Positions 1 to 8,289 of a DNA stretch of 45,701 nt are shown piece by piece. A program made the position numbers and the translations under genes. The stretch is taken from positions 1 through 45,701 of the forward strand of contig CALFWL010000055.1 of assembly GCA_937928215.1 (NCBI GenBank), read 5' to 3'. The notes under the pieces were generated by a model. It saw nothing but the letters and a program-made list of their open reading frames with translations. It made no database searches and was not told the DNA's origin. How positions within the stretch are numbered: the stretch's first letter is position 1; every line of letters begins with the position of its first letter. Origin of the DNA: an uncultured Pirellulaceae bacterium. Its GTDB lineage: Bacteria > Planctomycetota > Planctomycetia > Pirellulales > Pirellulaceae.

Positions 1-5
1 GCAAC

Positions 6-25
6 GTAAGCGTACAGCAGCACCA
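6..25 (+). repeat. IS66 terminal inverted repeat (tnpC-proximal end)
   Basis: GTAAGCGTACAGCAGCACCA matches the opposite end (GTAAGCGTACACGAGCACGG on the minus strand) at about 16 of 20 positions, including an 11-base perfect start. It marks the outer limit of the element. Confidence 0.85.
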
Positions 26-43
26 TGCGCCGATCGCTGTTGA

Positions 44-1849
44 CTATCGATTCTTGAGTTTGTCCTGTCGTGCTTTGTTCGCACGTCGAGCGGCTCGTTT
101 TTCCTTCTTTCTGAGCTCCCGCTGGCGACGTTCGTCTTGGCGAAACGTACGAATACTCTCGGGATGCTCCGCCGCCCAATTCCATGGCAGCATTGGTTCG
201 TAGTCTGTTTCGCCGGCCAACATCCGCTTCAACACGTCGTTCACGTAAGCCCAAACATCGAGATCGTTTCGATGGGCGCTGCTGGTCAACGTGAAGAACC
301 CGGCGTTTCGCTCGCCGCCAGCAAGGCTGCCACAAAATAGCCAATTTTTTCTACCCACCGCGACCTGCTTCATCAACTGCTCGCACTCATTGTTGTCGAT
401 CGCCAACTTTGGGTCATCAAGATAACGCGTCAGCTCCGTCCAGTGATTGCGAAGATAGTTAAGCGCCTTGCGCAAGTCACTCTTGGGCAACACGACTTGC
501 TCGGTCCGATCGTCAATCGAATCAAGCTCCGCTCGCATCAACTCCCAAACCGGCTTCGCCTTCGCATGACGCAAGGCCGTACATTGCTCGTCGGGTACAT
601 CCTTGGCTTCGGTTTCCACATCGAACACGTCCTGGAACCACTGCATCCACTTGCGGCGGTCCGCTGGATAATCGCCTGCGTCTTCGAACTTCCGGCGGGC
701 GTGGCTGTTGCACGCGGCGCGCAAGATCGCGCCATCGGACTCTGCTGCAATCGCGCCGAACCCGTGCCAACAATCTCCAAGAATCGTGCCAGAGTAATTT
801 TCGAAAAACAAATCAGGACCATCGCGATGACGGCTAACCGTAAAGTCAAACACGTTAAGCTTGACGTTAGCTCCACGATAAGCCCACATCTTGGCATTGA
901 TGCTCGGTTTCTTTTCCTCCAGTGCCTTGGCGTAAACCTCGGCGATCCGTTTTTGTTTGGGATCGTTTAAGTCAAAGTCCGGAGGCACTTTCGGATACAA
1001 GAGCGTCACGCCGGTATCGTCACAGGCCACAATCGCATCATCGAGCAACGTTTGGCGAAAGTAAGCCAACAATGGCTCGATGATGAAGTGGCATCCGATT
1101 AGGATATTGAGCATCGTGCTGCGAGACGGCGTCCAACCGCTGCCGCCGAACATGTCTTGCAGCCGATACAGCGGCAAGTGATAAGCGAACTTGTGCGAGA
1201 TGATTTGGGCGGCGACCGAAGTGTCGTATTTATCGCCTTCGACAATGCCTGTTGGTCGTTCAGGAGAAGCGATGCCACACTCTGGCCGGCCAGAACAAGC
1301 GTATTTTTTGTACTTGCGAACGAGGACTGTATACGAAGCCGGGATGGCGATGAGTTTCTCGCGCACGTCCCACATTGATTCGGGCAGCAACTGTTTTTCG
1401 CCGTGAGTGTCACAGGTTTTAGCGGACTCTTCGACGTCGATGACTTCCGTTTCGCGGGGGAAGTGAGCTGGCAGGCCGTGGTTTTTCTTTTTTGCCTTGC
1501 GACGTTTGTGAGCCGGGATGAGATCAGCTTCTTCGACCGCGTCTTGAAGTCCGTCAGCCGCATCGCTCGATTCGTCGGTGTCGCCGAAGTCAATTCGCAG
1601 TTGATCGGGATCGGCGATGTAGCGCTCGCTTTTGGCGGCAAAGCGTTCCCGCCACAGTTTGTCGTAGGCTTTTGCTTGCGCCGCGATCTTCGCTTCGAGC
1701 TGACGAATCGTGTCGGCGTTGACCAATAGCTGTTTTTTATTATTGGCCAGCTCAGTTTGTTGAGTGGTCAGCACGCCAGCTTGTTGCTCGACGAGATCGA
1801 GCAATTTTTCTTTCGTAAGTGTGGCTGGGTCCTGCATGGGCGTAAACAT
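44..1849 (-). CDS. tnpC: IS66 transposase TnpC (DDE)
   Basis: This is the catalytic transposase of the element, which cuts and joins DNA ends with a DDE active site. The N-terminus has a leucine-zipper-like coiled segment (LTTQQTELANNKKQLL). A basic linker follows, then a zinc-finger-like section with cysteines (YACSGRPECG). The IS66 DDE domain shows ACDDTG, GDCWHG, SHARRKF and IDNNECEQ, and ends in the family tail NWLFCGS...GFFTLTSSAHRNDLD...YVNDVL. The open frame extends to a TTG at 1906, but ATG at 1849 (MFTPMQDP) or 1837 (MQDPATL) fits the family start better; no strong ribosome site separates them. The gene is intact and follows tnpB closely. Confidence 0.93.
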   Translation of the reverse strand: MFTPMQDPATLTKEKLLDLVEQQAGVLTTQQTELANNKKQLLVNADTIRQLEAKIAAQAKAYDKLWRERFAAKSERYIADPDQLRIDFGDTDESSDAADGLQDAVEEADLIPAHKRRKAKKKNHGLPAHFPRETEVIDVEESAKTCDTHGEKQLLPESMWDVREKLIAIPASYTVLVRKYKKYACSGRPECGIASPERPTGIVEGDKYDTSVAAQIISHKFAYHLPLYRLQDMFGGSGWTPSRSTMLNILIGCHFIIEPLLAYFRQTLLDDAIVACDDTGVTLLYPKVPPDFDLNDPKQKRIAEVYAKALEEKKPSINAKMWAYRGANVKLNVFDFTVSRHRDGPDLFFENYSGTILGDCWHGFGAIAAESDGAILRAACNSHARRKFEDAGDYPADRRKWMQWFQDVFDVETEAKDVPDEQCTALRHAKAKPVWELMRAELDSIDDRTEQVVLPKSDLRKALNYLRNHWTELTRYLDDPKLAIDNNECEQLMKQVAVGRKNWLFCGSLAGGERNAGFFTLTSSAHRNDLDVWAYVNDVLKRMLAGETDYEPMLPWNWAAEHPESIRTFRQDERRQRELRKKEKRAARRANKARQDKLKNR

Positions 1850-1917
1850 AAAAAGGTTCGACAAGGCTAGCAAGCCTGAATCGAACCTTTTAGAGAAAAA
1901 CTGCAAAGTTTTTTTGT

Positions 1918-2268
1918 TTAGGCAGCGTAACGTTTTCGTCGCTTACTGGCAGCCTCAAGAGAGACTCCCGAGAGCAACATCGAAAGTTCGGTAGCATCAA
2001 TTTGCAACTTGGCCGATTCGCCCGTGGCTTTGAGCGCTTCAAACGTTCCCGCTTCGAGCAAGCGGTAGTACAGCCAGAAACCTCCGTCGCTAAAGTGCAG
2101 CAGTTTCATGCGATCGCGACGGCGATTGATGAAAACGAACAGGCTGCCATCAGTCGGATCGGATTCGAATTCTCCGCGGACGATTCCTGAGAGCCCAGAG
2201 AATCCTTTTCTCATATCGGTCACTTGTGTATGTACGAATATCTTTGTCGCGTTAGAAAAAGTCAGCAT
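1918..2268 (-). CDS. tnpB: IS66 accessory protein TnpB (Orf2)
   Basis: This 116-residue protein is the conserved small IS66 Orf2. Hallmarks are the start MLTFSNATKIFVHTQVTDMRKGFSGL and the central FVFINRRRDRMKLLHFSDGGFWLYYRLLEAG. The family is required with TnpA and TnpC for efficient IS66 transposition, but its biochemical role is not settled. It starts two bases after the tnpA stop, so translation is probably coupled. It ends about 70 bp before the preferred tnpC ATG. No damage is seen. Confidence 0.93.
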   Translation of the reverse strand: MLTFSNATKIFVHTQVTDMRKGFSGLSGIVRGEFESDPTDGSLFVFINRRRDRMKLLHFSDGGFWLYYRLLEAGTFEALKATGESAKLQIDATELSMLLSGVSLEAASKRRKRYAA

Positions 2269-2270
2269 GG

Positions 2271-2663
2271 TTATGCCTTTGGATTTGGAGATGCAGAAGC
2301 CAATTGCTGAGAAATCAGAAGGACTTCTCGAACGACGGTCGCCACGGCATCGAGTCGTCCGCCAAGCTCAAGCGTCACATTGCCAGGCAGCAAGACGCGA
2401 ATGGCGTCAGTCCCTGGACTGATTTCCACTTCTACAAAACCGCTTCGATTCGCTGCGGATAATTCAACGGCGTCAGCTTGGGCTGCGGATTTCGCAACTT
2501 CAACACTTGGCCGAAGTCGCCGTTTCCACTGATAGAATGATGCAGCCGAAATGCCTTCGGCCTCGCAAAAACTCGCCAAGCTATGACTGGATTGAGAAAA
2601 CCGATTCAGCCGGTCAAGCCAAAGAGCGATCCGCTCAGATTTCGAAAGCGGTGGTTTTGACAT
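2271..2663 (-). CDS. tnpA: IS66 accessory protein TnpA (Orf1, helix-turn-helix)
   Basis: This is the first gene of the IS66 set. The N-terminal half is helical and resembles a helix-turn-helix (SLASFCEAEGISAASFYQWKRRL), as in IS66 TnpA/TnpO proteins that are thought to bind the element ends. The C-terminal half is variable (FVEVEISPGTDAIRVLLPGNVTLELGG), also usual. The frame extends to 2684, but ATG at 2663 (MSKPPLSKSER) has a GGAG ribosome site seven bases upstream and is preferred. The stop is two bases from tnpB. Confidence 0.85.
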   Translation of the reverse strand: MSKPPLSKSERIALWLDRLNRFSQSSHSLASFCEAEGISAASFYQWKRRLRPSVEVAKSAAQADAVELSAANRSGFVEVEISPGTDAIRVLLPGNVTLELGGRLDAVATVVREVLLISQQLASASPNPKA

Positions 2664-2708
2664 CGTGATCTCCAAGGAAATCACTCAGATTAAACCCCGT
2701 GTCAATAA

Positions 2709-2728
2709 CCGTGCTCGTGTACGCTTAC
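2709..2728 (-). repeat. IS66 terminal inverted repeat (tnpA-proximal end)
   Basis: On the minus strand this reads GTAAGCGTACACGAGCACGG. The junction with the older IS200-type gene is sharp: the codons AGT GCA of that gene are followed directly by GTAAGC. The hybrid frame then runs a few codons into the IS before a stop. Confidence 0.85.
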
Positions 2729-2986
2729 TGCACTTTTCCCTTTCAAAAAGCCTACCGTGTTCGCAATGCTGAACTTCGGTGGAACACTCAAAAGAAGATG
2801 AACGTGATCCGGCATGGCATGCCCTTCAACAAGTTCAATCTCTTTCTGACGACAAAGCTGCCGAAGAATCTTTCCAATCTCCGACCGAAGACTTCCGTAA
2901 AACTTACGCCTCCTGTATTTTGGAACAATCACTACATGATATTTACAGTCCCACTTCACATGGGACTGACTACGCCAATCTTTCAT
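2729..2986 (-). pseudogene. IS200/IS605-type transposase TnpA, 3' end lost to IS66 insertion
   Basis: The protein starts MKDWRSQSHVKWDCKYHVVIVPKYRRRKFYG and carries the HUH motif MPDHVHLLL, as in Y1 single-strand transposases of the IS200 group. The family is about 130-150 residues, with the catalytic tyrosine on a C-terminal helix. Here native sequence stops after FLKGKSA (residue 87) at the IS66 end, followed by eight codons read from the IS (VSVHEHGY). The catalytic tyrosine is therefore missing and the copy should be inactive. The missing part would lie left of the window if nothing else has been lost. The start is supported by AGGAGG seven bases upstream. Confidence 0.9.
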
Positions 2987-2990
2987 TTCG

Positions 2991-3036
2991 GATCCTCCTG
3001 TACCCCTCGGGGCCTTCCCACAGGAGGATCTTTTTT
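2991..3036 (-). promoter_or_regulatory. Hairpin masking the IS200 tnpA ribosome site; opposite-strand terminator shape
   Basis: GATCCTCCTGT (2991-3001) and ACAGGAGGATC (3020-3030) form a perfect 11-bp stem. Read on the minus strand, the 3' arm contains the AGGAGG ribosome site of tnpA, so folding of the mRNA would hide it. Known IS200 elements repress their transposase this way. On the plus strand the same stem is followed by TTTTTT (3031-3036), the form of an intrinsic terminator. The role is inferred from the sequence and from IS200 precedent. Confidence 0.75.
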
Positions 3037-3069
3037 AAACTCAAGGAACGGCGGAGCCTAGTGAGTGCT

Positions 3070-3086
3070 CACCAGCAGAGCTGGTG
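3070..3086 (-). repeat. Candidate IS200/IS605 left-end recognition hairpin
   Basis: CACCAGC-AGA-GCTGGTG is a perfect 7-bp stem with a 3-base loop about 85 bp upstream of the tnpA start. IS200/IS605 transposases bind short subterminal hairpins of this size at each end, so this probably marks the left end. The exact end is not determined. Confidence 0.5.
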
Positions 3087-3683
3087 GTTTACGGAAGTGA
3101 ATTAGTTGGAGATAAAAACGGGCGTTCCGTGGGTTGGCCGTTTGGCAGCCACTGGGTTGGATTCGTTGGAAAGTTTTGCCGACTGATTGTGGCTTGGAGC
3201 GGCGGAGAATTCGGCCACGAATGATCGCGGATCGGCACGGATTTATCGCGCTGATGAAGCGAGGGCAGACAGGACGGGATTCCGTCGAATCCGAATTGCA
3301 TGCCCTCTCGTTCATGACTTTCGGTTGCTGGTGTGAAGCAACCGTGAAGAACGTTAGATACACGAAACGAGGAGACTTCTCGATGAACGCTACCAATCGG
3401 ACTCGATTGACAAACCGTATACCCGAACAACGGTCGAAAAAACTCTCCCGAAGGCCAAGGCGCGAGGATGCAGAGCCAAAGAATCGCGGGACGTTGGGCC
3501 TTTGGGCCTGCGCGTGATCCGTTTCACGCTGCTATTTTTCTTCCGTTCAAGGATTGATTGCCGATGTCGCGGTGGCGTTCGTGGAGCAGAGTCAAAAAAT
3601 AGAAGGATGTTCACCACTCGACCGATCCGGACGGCGTGACTGAAAAGGCCATATAGATCTTTGGCGGAATCGTAATCGCGTGA
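3087..3683. other. Gene-poor stretch with decayed repeat-like sequence
   Basis: No convincing gene is seen; the short frames here lack family features and overlap each other on both strands. The stretch holds a hairpin-rich segment (GAGGGCA at 3261-3267 pairing with TGCCCTC at 3301-3307, enclosing GGATTC-CGTC-GAATCC). It also holds the phrase AAGGCGCGAGGATGCAGAG, which resembles non-coding repeats common in planctomycete genomes (recalled, not searched). It may be debris of earlier insertions next to the IS200/IS66 pair. Confidence 0.4.
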
Positions 3684-4577
3684 TCAGTAGTTGAGATTTG
3701 CGCCGAAGTCGGGAGTCTGGCCCTTGCTGACCGATTCTGACCAAGTGGCTAATCGCTCGGCTCCCATCTTCCAGAACTCGCTACAACGATCAAAGTATTC
3801 TAAGACGACTTCTTTTTCGCCTTTGGCCAGAAGTTCCTTCGCCAGTTGCATGTTCGGTCCAAACGAGTTCATCTGCGGTGACCCTTTGGAATCGGCAGAC
3901 GCGAGCAGCCGTTTTTTCGCTTCCGCGATATCGTCTTTCGACAGGGCGATGCGACCCAGTACTTGATTTGAGTCTTGGATCGCGTTGCCGTGGTTCCAAT
4001 CGTTGGTTCGCGTCCGGGCCATTTGCAACAATTCATTCGCAAGTCTCTCGGCTTCCTCAGTCTTTCCTTCGTTCAATGCATTCTTCGCTGCTCGATTGAG
4101 GGCGTAAAAACGCTCGGCCTGATTCCTCGCCGCATCGAGATCACCTCCAACAATCTTCGTCTGGCGTTTCTGCTCTGCCGGCGAGGCGGTGTCTTCGGCT
4201 CGTTTGTTATTCGCCATCCTTGCTTTAGTTGGATCCATGAGCAGGGTGAAATTCAATATGGAGACATCCTTGGGTTTGTTTGGCAAGCTCACTCTTTGGG
4301 CTAGAAAACGGATCTTGTCACCGTTGCTGTAATTGCTGCGGCCGAGAGGGTCGCTCACGATCACATCGAAGTCCTTCCATTTGACCAAGTATGCGATGAA
4401 CCTATGCCCATCTTGTTCAGCGGAGAACACCTTTAGCACGGGTGCTTCCACCGTGTCAAAAGTGCTTTGCGTTCCTGTCGGCAAAGTAGGCGACTGGGCG
4501 AGCGCGCATGGCATGCCAAGCATCGTGATGCCGGCTACCACAATCGCCCCGAGAATGCTCGATGCTTGATTGATCAT
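3684..4577 (-). CDS. Secreted protein of unknown function
   Basis: I do not recognise this family. From ATG 4577 the protein begins MINQASSILGAIVVAGITMLGMPCALAQ, a clear Sec signal peptide with cleavage likely after ALA, so it is exported. The frame extends to 4649, but that would put 24 polar residues ahead of the signal; an AGGAAG ribosome site supports 4577. The first half looks like beta structure (FIAYLVKWKDFDVIVSDPLGRSNY). The second half is helical and alanine/glutamate-rich (ALNEGKTEEAERLANELLQMARTRT), resembling one or two degenerate tetratricopeptide-like hairpins. It stands alone, with GH117 upstream on the same strand about 340 bp away. Confidence 0.75.
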   Translation of the reverse strand: MINQASSILGAIVVAGITMLGMPCALAQSPTLPTGTQSTFDTVEAPVLKVFSAEQDGHRFIAYLVKWKDFDVIVSDPLGRSNYSNGDKIRFLAQRVSLPNKPKDVSILNFTLLMDPTKARMANNKRAEDTASPAEQKRQTKIVGGDLDAARNQAERFYALNRAAKNALNEGKTEEAERLANELLQMARTRTNDWNHGNAIQDSNQVLGRIALSKDDIAEAKKRLLASADSKGSPQMNSFGPNMQLAKELLAKGEKEVVLEYFDRCSEFWKMGAERLATWSESVSKGQTPDFGANLNY

Positions 4578-4914
4578 CGCTTCTTCCTGATTGATTCTTG
4601 ATTCGTATAACGTCGCTCGCACACCCTTTGAGGTGATTTTGATGTTCAAAATCGCGGGCTTGCAGTCACTACCCGATTTGTCGAATGAGCAGACTGAGTT
4701 TTAGTTGGACAGCGCCAGCTGGGGAACGACATGACGCGTTTCGTTTCCTTACTGTAGCTGCCTCTGCTAGAAGGCGGATTTCTGATGCCCCCACGTTCTG
4801 GTGAGCGTGGCTACTTCGAAGGCGCGCTGTTCAATTACAAATGAAATGAAAAACGACGGTTGTTCTTTCTCAAGTGATGTCAAGTCACTTCATCGCGGGT
4901 GCTTAAGGTATGTT
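4578..4914. other. Intergenic region with repeat-like inverted sequence
   Basis: No gene is supported. The region contains the interspersed repeat listed separately (4754-4835). It also has a small palindrome, AAGTGA-N7-TCACTT (4872-4890), just past the 3' end of the GH117 gene. That could be a weak terminator, but no U-run follows on the minus strand. Confidence 0.4.
4797..4835 (+). repeat. Interspersed repeat, copy A
   Basis: TCTGGTGAGCGTGGCTACTT and the bases after it match 31674-31712 without gaps at 30 of 39 positions. Upstream, GTAGCTGCCTCTGCTAGA (4754-4771) forms an imperfect inverted counterpart. Both copies lie in non-coding DNA. Confidence 0.6.
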
Positions 4915-6216
4915 CTATTCAACGAATTCTTGGAGGTTCCCTTTTGCTTTTTCGGCCGCTCTGATTCTGGCTCTTTGCTTTTCGCTCAGACCAAATTTGA
5001 AGTTAATCTCGGGGTCGTTGAAGATGTCAGATTCCTTCATTTCAATGTCGTGAACGTCCAGGCTCAGGTCGCAATCGAACCTCGCGAGCATGCTGTGGCT
5101 CTTGCCTTGGTCTCGCTTGAGATTGCGAAAATGGCACAAACCCCACGTGATGCCACGCCCGTCTTTTGTGTTGGTGAACGCATCCGGGACGTGGGCTCCG
5201 GGAGCGATCGGCATCAGGCCGGTGATCGCGGCGATTTCGAAATTTACTCCGTCGGGCGAGTATTGGATCGTGTTGTGTTCCAGTCCATGCCGACTGACCA
5301 GTGCCGCAAGTCCTGTCTTGAACGGGAACAAAGAGGTTTCATGCCCCGAGTTGATGACCGGATTCTTTGGATGTTTTCTAAACGGTCCGAGAGGGTTATC
5401 GGCGATCGCAAGGCCTTGGGCGCGCACTGGCGGGTCGCCACCCATTTCGCCTTTGTAGTAGAGATAGATTTTGTCGTTGAATACCAACGGGTACGGATCA
5501 TGAATGACGAATTGGTCCCAGGATCCGGGCGGTCCGTTTTCCACCACGATCTTGTTGGAAGGAATCCACGGACCATCGGGCGAATCAGCGACCGACACCG
5601 ACACCGGGCAGTCGTCTCCGTTGGTTCCGCTCGACTCGCGACTGCCAGGCATGAACAGGTATGCCTGATAGTAAAGGTAGAACTTGTTTTGCCAGACCAG
5701 GATGTCGGGAGTCGAAACGGACCGCCAGCCAGCGTGAGGTTTTTCCATTCGCTCGACCGCAACGCCCTGCTCTTCCCACGTGAAACCGTCCTCGCTGGTG
5801 GCGTACCAGATCTCCGCAAGATCCCAATCGCGAGACGGGATCGTTTCGCCCGCTCCGCCGTCATAGTTGGGTGGCGTCGGTGTTTGGCGATGCGTGTACC
5901 AAACGTAGTACTTGTCGTTGACGCGAACGACCTTGGTCGAGTCTCGTCGTGAAACGGTGCCGTCATGACCGTGGTAATCAAAGCCCTTCAGCGGCGTGTA
6001 CTTGAACCGTGAAAATAACTCGTTGCGAGCACAATCCAGACCGGTGTAAGTGCCTTCATAGACCCGATCCATCGCCTTGCTAAGCGACATATTAGGCTTG
6101 GTCTCAGGAACTGCGCCGTACGGGAAAACGGGCTGATCGGTTTGCTGGTGCTGAGAGAATCCGTTGGCTGCGATTGCCAGAACCAGAGCGAGACTCGGAA
6201 GGTGATAAAACCGCAT
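4915..6216 (-). CDS. GH117-type glycoside hydrolase (alpha-neoagarooligosaccharide hydrolase-like), secreted
   Basis: The protein has a signal peptide (MRFYHLPSLALVLAIAANGFSQ), an N-terminal helical stretch and a five-bladed propeller of GH43/GH117 type (KYYVWYTHR, DLAEIWYATSEDGFTWEEQG, KFYLYYQAY, KIYLYYKGE). GH117 enzymes release 3,6-anhydro-L-galactose from neoagaro-oligosaccharides. Candidate catalytic residues are Asp92 (SRRDSTKV), Asp240 (VIHDPYP) and His292/Glu293 (SGHETSLF). Their spacing agrees with what I recall for the Bacteroides plebeius enzyme (90/245/302-303). ATG 6216 has GAGGA upstream. Neighbours give no agarolytic operon, and a related substrate such as a carrageenan- or porphyran-derived sugar is possible. 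Confidence 0.8.
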   Translation of the reverse strand: MRFYHLPSLALVLAIAANGFSQHQQTDQPVFPYGAVPETKPNMSLSKAMDRVYEGTYTGLDCARNELFSRFKYTPLKGFDYHGHDGTVSRRDSTKVVRVNDKYYVWYTHRQTPTPPNYDGGAGETIPSRDWDLAEIWYATSEDGFTWEEQGVAVERMEKPHAGWRSVSTPDILVWQNKFYLYYQAYLFMPGSRESSGTNGDDCPVSVSVADSPDGPWIPSNKIVVENGPPGSWDQFVIHDPYPLVFNDKIYLYYKGEMGGDPPVRAQGLAIADNPLGPFRKHPKNPVINSGHETSLFPFKTGLAALVSRHGLEHNTIQYSPDGVNFEIAAITGLMPIAPGAHVPDAFTNTKDGRGITWGLCHFRNLKRDQGKSHSMLARFDCDLSLDVHDIEMKESDIFNDPEINFKFGLSEKQRARIRAAEKAKGNLQEFVE

Positions 6217-6765
6217 ACGGTATCCTCAATTCAATGGCTGTTTGAGCTCATGATTGTCATGCACACTCAAGACTGAATCAACCGCACCGTGTCCGCAGCA
6301 GTGAAATCCAGTGTCAAACGACGCGTGGTGAGTTCGTAATGCACTTTCAGCTGGCGCCGATCGAAACCATGTCCGTTCTGATGAATCGACTGCGCGATCC
6401 AATTGCAGGGCTGCTCAGGAACCGTGCCTTGGGATGCAAGCGTTGCTTATTTCGTCTTTTTTTTGGGGGATGTCCGGTTTGCTTTTCAGTCCCCCAAGAC
6501 AGGTGAGGTTCTGGTTTCGATTTGCATGCGGGTATTGATTCACACGTAAGGGTGGCTCAATGGCTGACTTGGGGTGGCTTCACGAGTTGCTTGACGGATC
6601 GTACGAAAAGATTGTTGATCAAATTCAATTGTGACGATCAACAAATTGCCGGCAATCGGCGCGGGGTTTGCTACTCTTCGGGGGCGATGTTTCTGGCAAA
6701 CAGGTACGGTGGTGCCTCATAGCAGGCTGGTTTCCGCTTCTCCTTCTGATGGATCTTCAGGCTTT
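6217..6765. other. Long intergenic/promoter region between divergent GH117 and ATP-grasp genes
   Basis: This divergent gap holds no convincing gene; the frame open from GTG 6631 lacks family similarity before 6766. It contains a hairpin TTGGGGGA (6463-6470)/TCCCCCAA (6490-6497) next to a T-run, and closer to the operon the operator-like inverted repeats listed separately. Promoters for both directions are expected here, but I could not assign -35/-10 boxes. Confidence 0.5.
6612..6656. promoter_or_regulatory. Candidate operator: paired inverted repeats upstream of the ATP-grasp operon
   Basis: TTGTTGATC (6612-6620) and GATCAACAA (6636-6644) form a perfect 9-bp inverted repeat with a 15-bp spacer. 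It is followed directly by the perfect palindrome ATTGCCGGCAAT (6645-6656). The cluster lies 110-154 bp before the ATG at 6766 and could be a regulator site or an mRNA leader structure. No matching regulator gene is in the window. Confidence 0.4.
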
Positions 6766-8289
6766 ATGGACTACTCCAGCTACTCGCCGCTTCCCGAGTG
6801 TTACGACGAAACGTTTGCCGACACGGGGGTGCCTCATCCCAGTTGTACTCCCTTCTCGAAACGGTTGCAGGAGTTTTCAGACGAAGAACTGCTGAAGCGC
6901 CAGCAGGCTGCGGAACTGCTGCTGCAAAATCTTGGAATAACGTTCACGGTTTACGGTCACGATGAAGGGACGGAGAAAATCTGGCCATTTGATTTATTGC
7001 CTCGAATCATTGATGGTCAGCAGTGGCAGCAAATCGAAAAAGGGCTCAAGCAGCGAGTCCAAGCGTTGAACCTGTTCATTGACGATCTGTACAACGATCA
7101 GAAGATCATTCGTGATGGCGTGGTACCAGCGGACTTGGTTCTTTCGTCGAAAACGTATCGCGAGCAGATGGTTGGGTTCCATCCGCCTCAAAGTGCGTGG
7201 TGCCATATTTCAGGGGTCGATTTGGTTCGTGGTGGTGACGGCCAGTTTTATGTGCTGGAGGACAACCTTCGCTGCCCGTCGGGCGTATCCTACGTGCTGG
7301 AAAACCGTGAAGTGCTCAAACGGACCCTCGCGAGTCTGTTCCAGGGAATGGATGTCATTCCGGTCGACGATTATCCGGAACAACTGCTGCACACCTTGCT
7401 CAGTTGTGCTCCGGAACAAGTTGATTCACCGACCGCGGTGCTGCTGACGCCCGGTATTTATAACTCGGCCTATTTTGAGCACACGTTTCTGGCGCAGAAG
7501 ATGGGGATCGAGTTAGTGCAGGGTTCGGACCTGGTGGTCGTTGATGACCATGTCTTCATGAGCACCACGCGTGGGCTGAAGAGGGTGGACGTGATCTACC
7601 GCCGAATTGACGACGATTTCCTCGACCCAAAACACTTTAATCCGGACTCGGTCTTGGGCGTCAAAGGATTGATGGATGTCTATCGTGCTGGAAACGTGAC
7701 CATTGCGAACGCTCCAGGGACGGGCATTGCCGACGATAAAGCGGTCTACACCTACGTGCCCGCAATAATCAAGTATTACCTGAACGAGGATTCCGAATTG
7801 GCGAACGTGCCAACGTATTTATGCTCGGATGAAAAACAGCGTCAGCACGTTCTGGAGAACTTGAACAAACTGGTCGTCAAGCCCGTCAACGAATCGGGGG
7901 GGTACGGAATCGTGATGGGGCCGCAGGCTTCCAAGGCCGAACTGGCGGAAGCAGCCGACTTGATTCGAGCCAACCCTCGCAACTATATCGCTCAGCCGAT
8001 GCTTCAACTTTCGACCGTGCCAACGATTTCGGACGACAAATTGTGCCCTCGCCACGTGGACTTGCGTCCGTTTGTGCTACACGGTCGCGACACTTATGTG
8101 TTGCCTGGTGGGTTGACCCGAGTGGCTTTGCGGGAAGGTTCCATGATCGTGAATTCGTCTCAGGGAGGCGGCAGTAAAGACACGTGGGTCTTGCGTGCAA
8201 CTGAAACCATCAATCCACCGCACTCCAAATCGACCAGCAAATCAATATCCGAGAACGGAACCGAAAGTTCAGAGGTGAGCCGTGCTTAG
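6766..8289 (+). CDS. Circularly permuted ATP-grasp protein (COG2308 family)
   Basis: This 507-residue protein belongs to the circularly permuted ATP-grasp (DUF404/407) family, predicted to join a carboxylate to an amine at the expense of ATP. Family motifs are present: [17 protein letters not shown] (60-76), [19 protein letters not shown] (163-181), [20 protein letters not shown] (228-247), VDVIYRRID, and the nucleotide-loop motif [17 protein letters not shown] with Lys372 and Gly378-381. [12 protein letters not shown] and [10 protein letters not shown] close the domain. All look intact, so it is probably active. The ORF extends to GTG 6631, but family similarity begins near [13 protein letters not shown] 6766 is preferred despite a weak ribosome site. 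Its stop overlaps the alpha-E start by 8 bp. Confidence 0.9.
   Translation: MDYSSYSPLPECYDETFADTGVPHPSCTPFSKRLQEFSDEELLKRQQAAELLLQNLGITFTVYGHDEGTEKIWPFDLLPRIIDGQQWQQIEKGLKQRVQALNLFIDDLYNDQKIIRDGVVPADLVLSSKTYREQMVGFHPPQSAWCHISGVDLVRGGDGQFYVLEDNLRCPSGVSYVLENREVLKRTLASLFQGMDVIPVDDYPEQLLHTLLSCAPEQVDSPTAVLLTPGIYNSAYFEHTFLAQKMGIELVQGSDLVVVDDHVFMSTTRGLKRVDVIYRRIDDDFLDPKHFNPDSVLGVKGLMDVYRAGNVTIANAPGTGIADDKAVYTYVPAIIKYYLNEDSELANVPTYLCSDEKQRQHVLENLNKLVVKPVNESGGYGIVMGPQASKAELAEAADLIRANPRNYIAQPMLQLSTVPTISDDKLCPRHVDLRPFVLHGRDTYVLPGGLTRVALREGSMIVNSSQGGGSKDTWVLRATETINPPHSKSTSKSISENGTESSEVSRA

Larger units (their letters stand above)
6..2728 (-). mobile_element. IS66-family insertion sequence, apparently complete
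   Basis: Both ends begin with GTAAGCGTAC, the terminus usual for IS66: reading inwards from base 6 on the plus strand and inwards from base 2728 on the minus strand. About 17 of the first 19 bases agree between the ends. Between them lie tnpA, tnpB and tnpC in the normal order on the minus strand, all open. The right end cuts an IS200-type tnpA after the codons for FLKGKSA. IS66 elements normally make an 8-bp target duplication. The right flank reads TGCACTTT, but the five visible left-flank bases are GCAAC, so no duplication is seen. Confidence 0.93.

Noticed and set aside
3058-3617. Several 75-127-codon frames on both strands
   Set aside because: They overlap each other and show no conserved features or ribosome sites; treated as non-coding debris.
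4801-5952. 383-codon plus-strand frame opposite the GH117 gene
   Set aside because: Antisense to a gene with clear family motifs and a signal peptide; composition typical of a shadow frame.
6463-6497. TTGGGGGA/TCCCCCAA hairpin as terminator
   Set aside because: The T-run precedes the stem on the plus strand and becomes an A-run after the stem on the minus strand; no gene ends nearby.
6631-6765. GTG 6631 as start of the first ATP-grasp gene
   Set aside because: The extra 45 residues do not resemble the family N-terminus and would place the operator-like repeats inside the coding region.
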